Part shown: positions 1-6,540 of the stretch, piece after piece
Numbering within the stretch: position 1 is the first letter of the stretch
Layout of the letters: each line of letters starts with the position of its first letter
From: CAZGYE01 sp964530165
Lineage (GTDB): Bacteria > Planctomycetota > Planctomycetia > Planctomycetales > Planctomycetaceae
Assembly: GCA_964530165.1 (NCBI GenBank)
Contig: CAZGYE010000164.1
Coordinates: forward strand, 1-12,868
Length of the DNA: 12,868 nucleotides
Direction of reading: 5' to 3'
Program-made: the position numbers and the translations under genes
The notes under the pieces: model-generated
What the model was told of the DNA's origin: nothing
What the model saw: only the letters and a program-made list of their open reading frames with translations
Database searches by the model: none

Positions 1-42
1 CTCGCGCCCGTCAGAAGAAGGCCGACAGTCCGCAGTGGTAGA

Positions 43-147
43 TCACGACCCTATGACACGCGCCGAACGAGCACACAGGCCGCAGAAGATCAGCAGACAC
101 AACAGGGCCGAGAACGATGTGCCGCGTCGCAGCGAGATTCCTGACAC
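43..147 (-). CDS. Possible small secreted or membrane peptide (34 aa), uncertain
   Basis: A GTG codon at 147 is preceded five bases upstream by GGAGG (153-157 on the plus strand, read as the complement), a strong Shine-Dalgarno. The 34-residue reading frame has two arginines near residues 7-8, a hydrophobic stretch over about residues 12-25 (FSALLCLLIFCGLC) and then a short polar tail. That is the layout of a signal peptide or single-pass membrane peptide. It would be divergent from the ceramidase-like gene. The frame closes at TGA 43-45. It could be a genuine micropeptide, or the 5' end of a secreted protein broken by an early stop, since only 42 bases remain before the window edge. I do not recognise a family and it may be a chance ORF. 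Confidence 0.25.
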   Translation of the reverse strand: MSGISLRRGTSFSALLCLLIFCGLCARSARVIGS

Positions 148-326
148 GACTGCCTCCGGGAGTTCGAGAAATGGTCACACCCAGTCTCGGCCATTCCTTG
201 AGCACTGTTAAGCAAATCGGTGGGTCTACAAGCTCAGTCTCTTGTCGTCAGAAGAAAGATTGATCCGTGCAAGGAACATCCGAAATTCGACAGTTTGTGC
301 TCTTCGTACCTGTTGCCGGATCGAAT

Positions 327-335
327 TGCTATACT
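327..335 (+). promoter_or_regulatory. Extended -10 promoter for the ceramidase-like gene
   Basis: The sequence TGCTATACT fits an extended -10 element (TGn plus TATACT, five of six matches to TATAAT). I see no good -35 at the usual 16-18 base spacing, which is tolerable for an extended -10. Transcription would start near 342, giving a leader of about 45 bases before the ATG at 387. This is inferred from sequence only. Confidence 0.4.
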
Positions 336-386
336 CAATCGTTCTCGGCAGTTCTTTGGTCACGCGAATTCACCAGGGAGACTCTC

Positions 387-2552
387 ATGAAACCGGCATC
401 GGCAACTCTCTTGATCTCGGTCGTGTTGCTCTTCGCACCGATTGACGCATTCGCTGAGTTCAAAGCAGGTGCGGCGGTTGTTGACGTCACGCCTCAGCAA
501 TTCCCAGTGCTCGTCAACGGAGGCATGCGCAGCCGCAGTGCGGACAAGGTTAAGACACCGGTGAATGCGCGGGTGATCGTGCTGGATGACGGCCGGGAGC
601 GTCTGGGCATCGCCGTCGTCGACAGTTGTATGATGCCGCGGCCCTTTTTGGATGATGTGAAACACTTGGCGGCGCAGCGGACGAAGATCCGGGCCGATCG
701 CATGCTGATCTCGGCGACGCACACGCATAGCGCACCGGCGTGTATGGGCTGCCTGGGCACGGACGCCGATCCGAATTATGTGCCGTTGCTCCGAGAAAGA
801 CTTGCGCAAGCCTTTGCCGCAGCGGAGGCGAATCTCGAGCCGGCGCGAGTGGGCTGGGCGGTCGGAAACGCCAAGGAGTTTACCGCGTTAAGACGCTGGA
901 TTCGCCGGCCCGATCGCATCGCGACGGATCCGTTCGGCAACCCGACAGTCCGCGCGAACATGCACGCCGGACGCAAATGGGATGACGTGACCGGTGAATC
1001 CGGACCGGAAGATCCCGATCTCTGTTTGATCTCGTTTCAAGCCAAAGACGGACGGCCGATCGCCGTGCTGGCCAACTTCTCTATGCACTATTTCGGCGAC
1101 CAGGCGCTGAGCGCGGATTATTTCGGATTGTTCTCGAAAGCGTTGAAGTCTCACATCTCCCCAAATCGTGACGAGGGCCACCCGCCGTTCGTCGGGATCA
1201 TGTCGCATGGCTGCAGTGGAGATATTTGGCGGCGCGATTACACAAAACCTGTTCCGTCCCGGGAAGAAGATTATACGATCGAGAGTTACGTGAAAGGTTT
1301 GTCGAAAATCGCATTGGATCTCTATAGTACCATCACCTACAGAGAGGATGTGGACTTGGCCATGTCCGAGGCGCGGCTGAATCTGAACTATCGCGTCCCC
1401 GACAAACAGCGTCTGGAATGGGCCCAGCGGATCGTCGAAGCCATGGGCGATCGGCCGCCGAAAAGCACCGAGGAAGTCTACGCACGCGAGCAGGTCATCC
1501 TGCACGAACGGCAGTCGACTGAGATTGTCGTACAGGCTCTCCGCATCGGCGACATTGGAATCGCCACTACACCAAACGAAACCTACGCACTGACCGGTCT
1601 GAAACTGAAGCGACAAAGCCCGCTGCCAAGAACCATGGTGATCGAACTGGCCAACGGCGGTGACGGCTACATCCCGCCGCCCGAACAGCATTTCTTGGGA
1701 GGTTACAATACTTGGCCGGCTCGCTCGGCCGGACTGGAAATTCAGGCGGAACCGAAAATCACCGAAACTGCCCTGGAACTACTGGAAAAAGTGGCCGGCC
1801 AGCCCAGACGTGACTTCAAACAGAGTTGCGGTCCCGCCGCTGAAGTCCTTCAAAAATCCAAACCGGCCGCCTATTGGCGACTCGACGAGTTCGCCGGCCC
1901 CTGCGCCGTTGATTCGTCTGGTCACAATCGTGACGCCCTCTACGAGTCGGGTGTCGTGTTCTTCCTCGGCGGGCCGCACTCAGATTCTTTCTGCCGGGCA
2001 AGCGAGGAGAATCGAGCGGCACATTTCGCGGGTGGACGGCTGCGAGCACGAATCAACACGCTGGCAGATCATTATTCCGTGTCGCTCTGGTTCTGGAACG
2101 GAATGCCGGTTGACGCCCGCGAGATCTCCGGCTGGATGTTCTCGCGCGGCCGCGACCATGGACTCGGCCCTCAGGGCGATCACCTGGGCATCGGGGGCGC
2201 GGCCAATCATCCCGGGAAACTCGTCTTTCTGCACGGTGACGACACCCAGGGAGCAAAACCGGGTGCCACTGGCGTCTCGCCAGTGCAAGCCGGTCACACG
2301 CAGATTCCGCGCTGGACTTGGAACCACGTCGTGTTCATTCGCGACGCTGCAACGGTGCGGATCTATCTCAATGGGAACTCGAAGCCTGAAATCGAAACCC
2401 AGTCGCCGGCAGATTTTCCCGCCACTTTTGGTCAGTTGTTCTTCGGCGGACGCTGCGACAATCAGTCCAATTGGGAAGGCCGCTTGGACGAGATTGCCGT
2501 GTTCGATCGCGCGCTCTCAGCGGAGGAAGTCGAGAAACTGGCGGTCCGGTAA
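387..2552 (+). CDS. Secreted neutral/alkaline ceramidase-like hydrolase with C-terminal LamG domain
   Basis: The ATG at 387 is chosen because AGGGAG at 374-379 lies seven bases upstream and the protein then begins with a clear signal peptide (residues 1-23, ending AFA). The product has 721 residues. Residues about 25-470 resemble the N-terminal domain of neutral/alkaline non-lysosomal ceramidases: the opening AGAAVVDVTP, VNARVIVLDDG, and THTHSAPA at 111-118, with H112/H114 as likely zinc ligands and H234 in FSMHYFG as another. Family ceramidases hydrolyse the N-acyl bond of ceramides, but many planctomycete homologues are untested, so the substrate here is unknown. Residues about 491-720 form a LamG/concanavalin-like domain (PAAYWRLDE, TWNHVVFIRD, IYLNG, GRLDEIAVFDRALS), which probably binds carbohydrate or protein outside the cytoplasm. 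A dispersed hairpin repeat is translated within that domain at about residues 627-637. The gene appears monocistronic. Confidence 0.85.
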   Translation: MKPASATLLISVVLLFAPIDAFAEFKAGAAVVDVTPQQFPVLVNGGMRSRSADKVKTPVNARVIVLDDGRERLGIAVVDSCMMPRPFLDDVKHLAAQRTKIRADRMLISATHTHSAPACMGCLGTDADPNYVPLLRERLAQAFAAAEANLEPARVGWAVGNAKEFTALRRWIRRPDRIATDPFGNPTVRANMHAGRKWDDVTGESGPEDPDLCLISFQAKDGRPIAVLANFSMHYFGDQALSADYFGLFSKALKSHISPNRDEGHPPFVGIMSHGCSGDIWRRDYTKPVPSREEDYTIESYVKGLSKIALDLYSTITYREDVDLAMSEARLNLNYRVPDKQRLEWAQRIVEAMGDRPPKSTEEVYAREQVILHERQSTEIVVQALRIGDIGIATTPNETYALTGLKLKRQSPLPRTMVIELANGGDGYIPPPEQHFLGGYNTWPARSAGLEIQAEPKITETALELLEKVAGQPRRDFKQSCGPAAEVLQKSKPAAYWRLDEFAGPCAVDSSGHNRDALYESGVVFFLGGPHSDSFCRASEENRAAHFAGGRLRARINTLADHYSVSLWFWNGMPVDAREISGWMFSRGRDHGLGPQGDHLGIGGAANHPGKLVFLHGDDTQGAKPGATGVSPVQAGHTQIPRWTWNHVVFIRDAATVRIYLNGNSKPEIETQSPADFPATFGQLFFGGRCDNQSNWEGRLDEIAVFDRALSAEEVEKLAVR
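2267..2285 (+). repeat. Hairpin dispersed repeat read in frame inside the LamG domain
   Basis: CACTGGCG (2267-2274) and CGCCAGTG (2278-2285) form a perfect 8-bp stem around the loop TCT. In the reading frame the surrounding bases encode ATGVSPVQAGH (residues 627-637). From memory, this CACTGGC...GCCAGTG hairpin and its translated peptide recur in planctomycete genomes and proteins, mostly in intergenic regions. Here it falls between the strand ending VFLHGDD and the strand beginning IPRWTWNHV, so it should form a surface loop and be tolerated. Only one copy is present in this window. Confidence 0.6.
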
Positions 2553-2952
2553 CCCCAACGCCCGTTGCCTGGTTGGAGTCTGAGTTCTAGTCCTTCACCA
2601 AGCGACCACACGGGATGTGTTTGGCCGGATTTGGCGGCGGCGCTACGGCGCAGCGGCAGGGTTGAACGGGCGGGCCGTTCAGTTGGGTTTCGGTTGTGGT
2701 TTTTTCGATTCTCGTTTGCTTTCGCAGCCTGGCTGCTGTTGAGGGTGGCGGCGGGGTTGGAGATTCGGGACTCCGATTTCTGTTTTGCGAAGAACTCGTG
2801 GCCGCTCACGAGCGCTCTGGCGTCGCGCTGAGCAACGCAACACGTCCGCCAGGCGCCAGAAGACCGGTTGCGATGCGTTCCAGCTCAGCACGCGGCACAC
2901 GATGCGGCGACCATTTCGACGATGTGGCCGTCCATACTGAATGTTGCGAGCA

Positions 2953-2999
2953 CAAAACATGGGTTCGTCATGCTCTAGAGCATGGCACCCATCATTTTG
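2953..2999. repeat. Extended imperfect palindrome with perfect 16-bp core
   Basis: The core CATGCTCTAGAGCATG (2969-2984) is a perfect palindrome. It is flanked by arms reading CAAAACATGGGT on the left and ACCCATCATTTTG on the right, which are complementary apart from one small bulge. The whole could fold into a long hairpin or serve as a dyad protein-binding site. It sits between two convergent genes, so a bidirectional transcription stop is possible, although no clean T-tract follows it. Its function is unknown. Confidence 0.55.
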
Positions 3000-3095
3000 C
3001 TTTGAAGAATTGCTAGAGGGGGAGGTTCTTGCGCAGCGAGCCATTCGACTTCCCCGGGGCTTCCCTACGGTCCAGTCCTGGCCACCCAGTCGCGC

Positions 3096-3127
3096 AAAAA
3101 AGTGGGCACCGGCATGATGCCGGTGCC
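3096..3127 (-). terminator. Rho-independent terminator of the YTV-like gene
   Basis: Bases 3105-3114 (GGCACCGGCA) and 3118-3127 (TGCCGGTGCC) make a perfect 10-bp stem with a 3-base loop. On the minus strand it is followed after CAC by six T residues (complement of 3096-3101). It begins about 60 bases after the stop at 3187, in the correct orientation to terminate that gene. The GC-rich stem may also be one copy of a dispersed planctomycete hairpin. Confidence 0.7.
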
Positions 3128-3186
3128 GCGAGGGAGTGAATAAGTCCAAAGGATTTCGAGGGACCCGTTTTGTCCCTGATTGACGC

Positions 3187-4284
3187 TCACCGCCCGACGA
3201 AACCGGCAAATGCGACCGAAGGAGGGATGAGTGTCGGTCCTGCCACGGTCATCGTCCGGTTGCGGGCGGTCCAGCGGTGCACTCGCACTGCTGTGGGGAT
3301 GGTCACGACGTGCCAATCTTCTTCGGCACGCAACCGCCCTTCGCCGGTTCGGACTTGTGGGTTCTTCTCGATGGCCGAATGTGGATTCGGCGTCACCATC
3401 GAGGAGCGTCTCTTGTCGACGTCTCCGTGACCGGTGTCGGAATCGCGGAAGTTCGTCGGCTCTCGCTGGAATCTCTCCTTGGGGCTGGCCGACCCAGGTT
3501 CGGCGTCGCGCCGGTTCGCTGTGCGCTTCGTCGGCTCCGAACGACCGATTCGATCCGGAATGGGCTGCAAGGCGGTTTGCGTCGCCCCGCCGATGAACGG
3601 AGCGTAGGCCACCCGGCTACCGATGGGGACGGTCCGCATCACGGTGACCGGCCGCATCGCCGTCACGACTTCGGTCACGTAACGCACCGTGTTGACTGCC
3701 ACTTTGCGGGTGGCGGTGTGAGGAATCAGACGCGTCACATTGTAAGTCATTTTCTGCGTACCGTGCATCGCCACCCGCCGAGTGACCGGAACCGCATAAG
3801 CAACGACGTTCGGCACGTAATGCCGCGTCGTGGTGAACTGCGGCAAGAACGCCGTGCGGAGCGAGTAGCCGGTGCGGTTCAGCCAACCGGCCAAATCGGC
3901 CCGCTTGTCGTAATCGCACGGCGAGAGGCGCGGAATCGGGTGATACTGGGTCATCCACCGACCGTAATCGCGTTGGACCGTACGGTATTCCGTGACGTTC
4001 TGATAGGTGACGGTGGGAACGTCGACCGTTTTGGCTTCGGTCACGGGGCGGTATTCAGTGAACTGACGTTCGACATACTTCGTTTCGACCACCGGCCGTT
4101 GTACCGTCTGTTTCACCGGACGGTACTCGGTGACCGGCACGGTTTGATAAACCTGCTGCACAACCGGCTGAACACATTGGCAGATCGGTCCCGCAGGATA
4201 CCCTTGGGCCGCCGCCGCCCGGGCTAGCCAGAACAGGACTATGGTTCCCCAAACAGAAACCCTCCACGGCATGCTTTGAAACAT
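3187..4284 (-). CDS. Secreted YTV-like repeat protein
   Basis: The product has 365 residues if started at 4284. That ATG lies eight bases after AGGA, whereas the alternative ATG at 4290 lies only two bases after it. The N-terminus is a signal peptide (VSVWGTIVLFWLARAAAA, cleavage near residue 27). Residues about 45-105 contain three spaced copies of an EYR motif: VTEYRPV (51-57), FTEYRPV (75-81) and VTEYRTV (97-103). Further Y/V/T-rich strands run to about residue 230, such as HYVPNVVAYAVPVTRRV. This matches the style of planctomycete YTV-repeat secreted proteins, whose function is not established; a cell-wall or surface structural role is usually assumed. Residues about 240-345 are charged and look disordered. 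It has its own promoter and terminator and looks monocistronic. The family assignment is by repeat pattern only. Confidence 0.75.
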   Translation of the reverse strand: MFQSMPWRVSVWGTIVLFWLARAAAAQGYPAGPICQCVQPVVQQVYQTVPVTEYRPVKQTVQRPVVETKYVERQFTEYRPVTEAKTVDVPTVTYQNVTEYRTVQRDYGRWMTQYHPIPRLSPCDYDKRADLAGWLNRTGYSLRTAFLPQFTTTRHYVPNVVAYAVPVTRRVAMHGTQKMTYNVTRLIPHTATRKVAVNTVRYVTEVVTAMRPVTVMRTVPIGSRVAYAPFIGGATQTALQPIPDRIGRSEPTKRTANRRDAEPGSASPKERFQREPTNFRDSDTGHGDVDKRRSSMVTPNPHSAIEKNPQVRTGEGRLRAEEDWHVVTIPTAVRVHRWTARNRTMTVAGPTLIPPSVAFAGFVGR

Positions 4285-4292
4285 GGGCATTT

Positions 4293-4296
4293 TCCT
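4293..4296 (-). promoter_or_regulatory. Ribosome binding site deciding the YTV-like gene start
   Basis: AGGA on the minus strand lies eight bases before ATG 4284 but only two before ATG 4290, which favours the inner start. The signal peptide is intact from either. Confidence 0.5.
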
Positions 4297-4312
4297 AGCA
4301 GAAACTGGTTTT

Positions 4313-4327
4313 GAGAGAGAGAGAGAG
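4313..4327. repeat. GA dinucleotide microsatellite in the YTV gene leader
   Basis: Fifteen bases of uninterrupted alternating G and A read as a CT tract in the minus-strand leader, 28 bases before the preferred start codon and just upstream of the ribosome binding site. Such tracts can vary in length by slippage; whether this one does is not visible here. Confidence 0.7.
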
Positions 4328-4377
4328 TTGACGGGTCACGAAATGTGTCGGCCCGACGATTTGTTAGGCGCGGGAGA

Positions 4378-4406
4378 GATGTAACGAAATCTTAGTTTCG
4401 GGTCAA
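4378..4406 (-). promoter_or_regulatory. Possible promoter of the YTV-like gene
   Basis: On the minus strand TTGACC (complement of 4401-4406, five of six to the -35 consensus) is followed after 17 bases by TACATC (complement of 4378-4383), a weak -10. The implied start leaves a leader of about 85 bases containing the CT tract. The -10 is poor, so this is tentative. Confidence 0.35.
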
Positions 4407-4564
4407 GACCGTCCGCTCCGATTCCCGACGATTTTTCCCCCGGTTCAAAAACCGGCCGATTCGGAGAAGCCAGGTTCCTTGAAAAAGCCGGTTTTCGCCC
4501 CTCAACACGCTCCAACACACATGACACAACCACCAGCAGCGCAGGATGTTAACAACGGCCCGTC

Positions 4565-4653
4565 GTGGGGCAGGCTTTCCAGCCTGCCCGCCGCCGATCG
4601 GCAGGTTGCAGAGCTTTTCATTGCTGATTGGCAGGCTGGAAAGCCTGCCCCAC
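4565..4653. repeat. REP-like element: 24-bp perfect inverted repeat, each arm a hairpin
   Basis: Arms 4565-4588 and 4630-4653 are perfect reverse complements, separated by 41 bases. Each arm is also self-complementary: the left folds as a 9-bp stem around TTCC (4568-4589), the right as an 8-bp stem around GGAA (4630-4649). This resembles a paired REP unit and, from memory, the GCAGGCTGGAAAGCCTGC type repeat common in planctomycetes. It lies just past the stop of the glycosyltransferase gene, where it could stabilise or end that transcript. No T-tract follows it on either strand. Confidence 0.8.
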
Positions 4654-4699
4654 ACTCAACACCATCGGTACTCGTTAAGAAATCGACAGGCCGCGAAAG

Positions 4700-5824
4700 C
4701 TATTCGACCATTCCGCACCAGACGGCTGCCTGCTCGCGGGCCGCCCGGTCGACGTCGAATCGCGCTAAAACCCGCTTACGCGCAGCAGCGGCCATTTCGG
4801 CTCGCAGTCGCGCGTCGTCGTGCAGCTCTGCAATTGCACGGGCCAGCGCCTGAGAATTGCCCGCAGGAATCAGCCGGGCCGACTCGTCGTCCACGAGGAT
4901 CTCCTCGGTTCCGCCGACCGACGTCGCCACGATCGGCAATCCGGCCGCCGCTGCTTCCAACAACACGCGGCCCAACGGCTCTTGATGCGCCGGGTGCACC
5001 AGAAGGTCGACCTCGTTCATCAGCCGCGCGACGTCGTCGCGGTATCCGAGCAGATGCAGCCGCTCGCCCATTCCGGCCTCCTGGAACCGGGCGATCACGT
5101 TCCGCTCGAACGCGATGCTCTCGGCCTTCGCCGAATACCGTTCGCCCACGAATAAATAATCGACCCTCGGCAGCCGTCGACTGAGGGTCGCCGCTGCTTC
5201 GGCCAAGACGTCCTGGCCCTTGCGCAGCCCGATTTGGCCGATCGTAGCGACCAGAAAGCGATCGTCCGCCACTCCCAATTCGCGTCGCAGATCGCCCGTC
5301 TGTCTTCGCGGACGGAACCGGCTCGGGTCGACGCCGTTGTAAAGCACGCGGGTCCGCTCGGCATGCAGGCCCTGTTCGACGTGAAACCGCTTCGTGGCCT
5401 GCGAGACCGCCAGCAAGAGCCGATTCCGATTGAGGTCGCCGACGGCGGCCCGGCTCAGCTTGAGGATGTCGCGCAGGTGTGCGATCGTTGGCAGACTCAA
5501 CTCGGCGGCAATCGCGCCGGTCAATCGACCCATCGACAAACTGTTCGCGTGCACCAGCGACGGAGAACAGCGGCGAATTGCGCCGGCGAGGTTCCGGCAC
5601 GCGCGTCGGCGCGGCAACCGCGCGCCGGAAGCATCTCGCAGCTCCAATGGAACGTGCGAGATGCCGCGCCGTTTCAACGCGTCGGCAAGCCGTCCCGCCA
5701 CCGGTGCCAGTGCGACGAATTCAAAAGGCGCATCGGGCAATCGATCGACGACGGCCAGCATCGACCTTTCGCTGCCGCCTGTCGTTCCGAACTCGAATGC
5801 AATGGCGATGCGTTGGATGCACAA
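4700..5824 (-). CDS. GT4-family glycosyltransferase
   Basis: The 374-residue product has the GT-B layout of family 4 glycosyltransferases. The N-terminal acceptor domain opens with AIAFEFGTTGGSERS (glycine loop, residues 13-17), the linker contains LYNGVD (161-166), and the C-terminal nucleotide-sugar domain begins with IGQIGLRKGQDVL (195-207). The EX7E motif is E282-PLGRVLL-E290, followed by AAAAGLPIVAT. Such enzymes are retaining transferases acting at the cytoplasmic face of the membrane on polysaccharide, lipid or glycan precursors; donor and acceptor cannot be predicted. No membrane segment is evident. The start is TTG at 5824: an in-frame TGA lies just two codons upstream and the conserved N-terminal strand begins within a few residues. 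It lies ten bases after the stop of the upstream gene, so translation is probably coupled. It is the last gene of the operon. Confidence 0.88.
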   Translation of the reverse strand: MCIQRIAIAFEFGTTGGSERSMLAVVDRLPDAPFEFVALAPVAGRLADALKRRGISHVPLELRDASGARLPRRRACRNLAGAIRRCSPSLVHANSLSMGRLTGAIAAELSLPTIAHLRDILKLSRAAVGDLNRNRLLLAVSQATKRFHVEQGLHAERTRVLYNGVDPSRFRPRRQTGDLRRELGVADDRFLVATIGQIGLRKGQDVLAEAAATLSRRLPRVDYLFVGERYSAKAESIAFERNVIARFQEAGMGERLHLLGYRDDVARLMNEVDLLVHPAHQEPLGRVLLEAAAAGLPIVATSVGGTEEILVDDESARLIPAGNSQALARAIAELHDDARLRAEMAAAARKRVLARFDVDRAAREQAAVWCGMVE

Positions 5825-5834
5825 AGCTCACGAA

Positions 5835-6512
5835 CTACTGCGAGTAGACTGACTCACCTGTGTAGCCGCAAACTCCCACACGGGGCGAGTTCACGACGGG
5901 AAGGGTCATTTCTTCGCCGCACTCATGTTTGGCCTGACACTTATTGCAAAGCCAGCCTACGCCGTCCCAGAGACACTCGGTGCAGACGGCGGTCGCCGGT
6001 TTGTCACACTCGCTGCAGCGGATGTCCGGGGCGTCGTTTCTGGCCTGAATCTGAATCGAGCCGGGCTGCATGACGGCCTCGCGCTGCGAAACCACGTGCA
6101 GGGTCAACCGGGTCGAGTCGCCAAAATCGTAGGTGTAGTCAAACTTCCGTTTTGGCCGAAGAACATCGCCGAGCCGAATGTCCATGTTGTTTCCGTCATC
6201 CAACGACGACTCGCTCTCGTAATAAACGTTCCCGATCTTGAATGCACTCAGATGCCCACAGCACTCCAGCCACGTGTGTCTGAGCAGCGAATCCAAATCG
6301 TACAGTGCTGCATCGGCGTCGGCTTCCAGGTGCAGCCAGTACACCGGGGAGTAAGCCCCCTCGACGATCAGATGCAGCACGCGTCCGGCTCGCAGCTGTG
6401 TTCCCGTAGCCGGATGTTTGTCGCGGCACGCCTTCAGGTGGTTTGAGATGGACCGCTTACTGAACGTCTTCCGGCACAATAGACAAGTGCCTTTCGTCTC
6501 CGTCCGTGCCAT
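5835..6512 (-). CDS. pRiA4b ORF-3-like protein flanked by two zinc-binding modules
   Basis: The 225-residue protein starts at ATG 6512 with AAAGGAG seven bases upstream. Residues 10-29 form a C2HC finger (C10, C13, H25, C29). Residues about 43-145 match the plasmid pRiA4b ORF-3-like fold: LHLIVEGAYSPVYWLHLEA, the YDLDSLLRHTWLECCGHLSAF helix, and the diagnostic YTYDFGDSTRLTLHV (126-140). Residues 166-198 contain C166, C169, C177, C180, C189, C192, H196 and C198, probably a two-zinc ribbon or treble-clef module, and C215 follows in VCGYTGE. The biochemical role of the pRiA4b family is unknown; zinc modules at both ends suggest nucleic-acid or protein binding, which is inference. It sits 28 bases after the aldolase and 10 bases before the glycosyltransferase, so all three are likely cotranscribed. 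Confidence 0.8.
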   Translation of the reverse strand: MARTETKGTCLLCRKTFSKRSISNHLKACRDKHPATGTQLRAGRVLHLIVEGAYSPVYWLHLEADADAALYDLDSLLRHTWLECCGHLSAFKIGNVYYESESSLDDGNNMDIRLGDVLRPKRKFDYTYDFGDSTRLTLHVVSQREAVMQPGSIQIQARNDAPDIRCSECDKPATAVCTECLWDGVGWLCNKCQAKHECGEEMTLPVVNSPRVGVCGYTGESVYSQ

Positions 6513-6540
6513 TTTCGCACTCCTTTAGCAAGGGAACAGG

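Larger units (their letters stand above)
2553..3186. other. Intergenic region without a convincing gene
   Basis: This 634-base stretch lies between convergent genes. Open frames here give low-complexity Arg/Ser/Pro-rich translations with no domain I recognise. It contains a 7-bp stem hairpin at 2663-2681 (TGAACGG / CCGTTCA), with a T-run only at 2699-2704. That is too far away for a classical terminator of the upstream gene. It also contains the extended palindrome at 2953-2999 and the terminator at 3096-3127, listed separately. A short minus-strand stretch at 2806-2940 translates to a methyltransferase-like phrase (LLAPGGRVALLSATPE) bounded by stops, possibly a gene relic. Confidence 0.6.

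Noticed and set aside
888..1691. Long minus-strand open frame (267 codons)
   Set aside because: It lies wholly opposite the ceramidase-like gene, whose plus-strand reading has clear motifs. The minus translation shows no domain and arises from GC-rich codon bias.
1660..2583. Plus-strand open frame of 307 codons in another frame
   Set aside because: It overlaps the LamG part of the ceramidase-like gene and gives a Ser/Arg/Pro-rich translation without recognisable motifs.
2663..2704. Terminator for the ceramidase-like gene
   Set aside because: The 7-bp hairpin is followed by a T-run only after about 18 bases and lies about 110 bases past the stop, which does not fit a rho-independent terminator well.
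2679..3209. Minus-strand frame of 176 codons in the 2553-3186 gap
   Set aside because: Low-complexity basic translation, no ribosome binding site that stands out, and it runs through a terminator hairpin and a palindrome. A short methyltransferase-like phrase in a different frame is reported separately.
3277..4227. Plus-strand open frame of 316 codons
   Set aside because: It is the antisense shadow of the YTV-like gene; His/Arg/Asp-rich composition with no motif, while the minus frame has a signal peptide and repeats.
4776..5600. Minus-strand frame of 274 codons within the glycosyltransferase
   Set aside because: It is out of frame with the GT4 motifs and is Arg/Gly-rich, typical of a shifted reading of a GC-rich gene.
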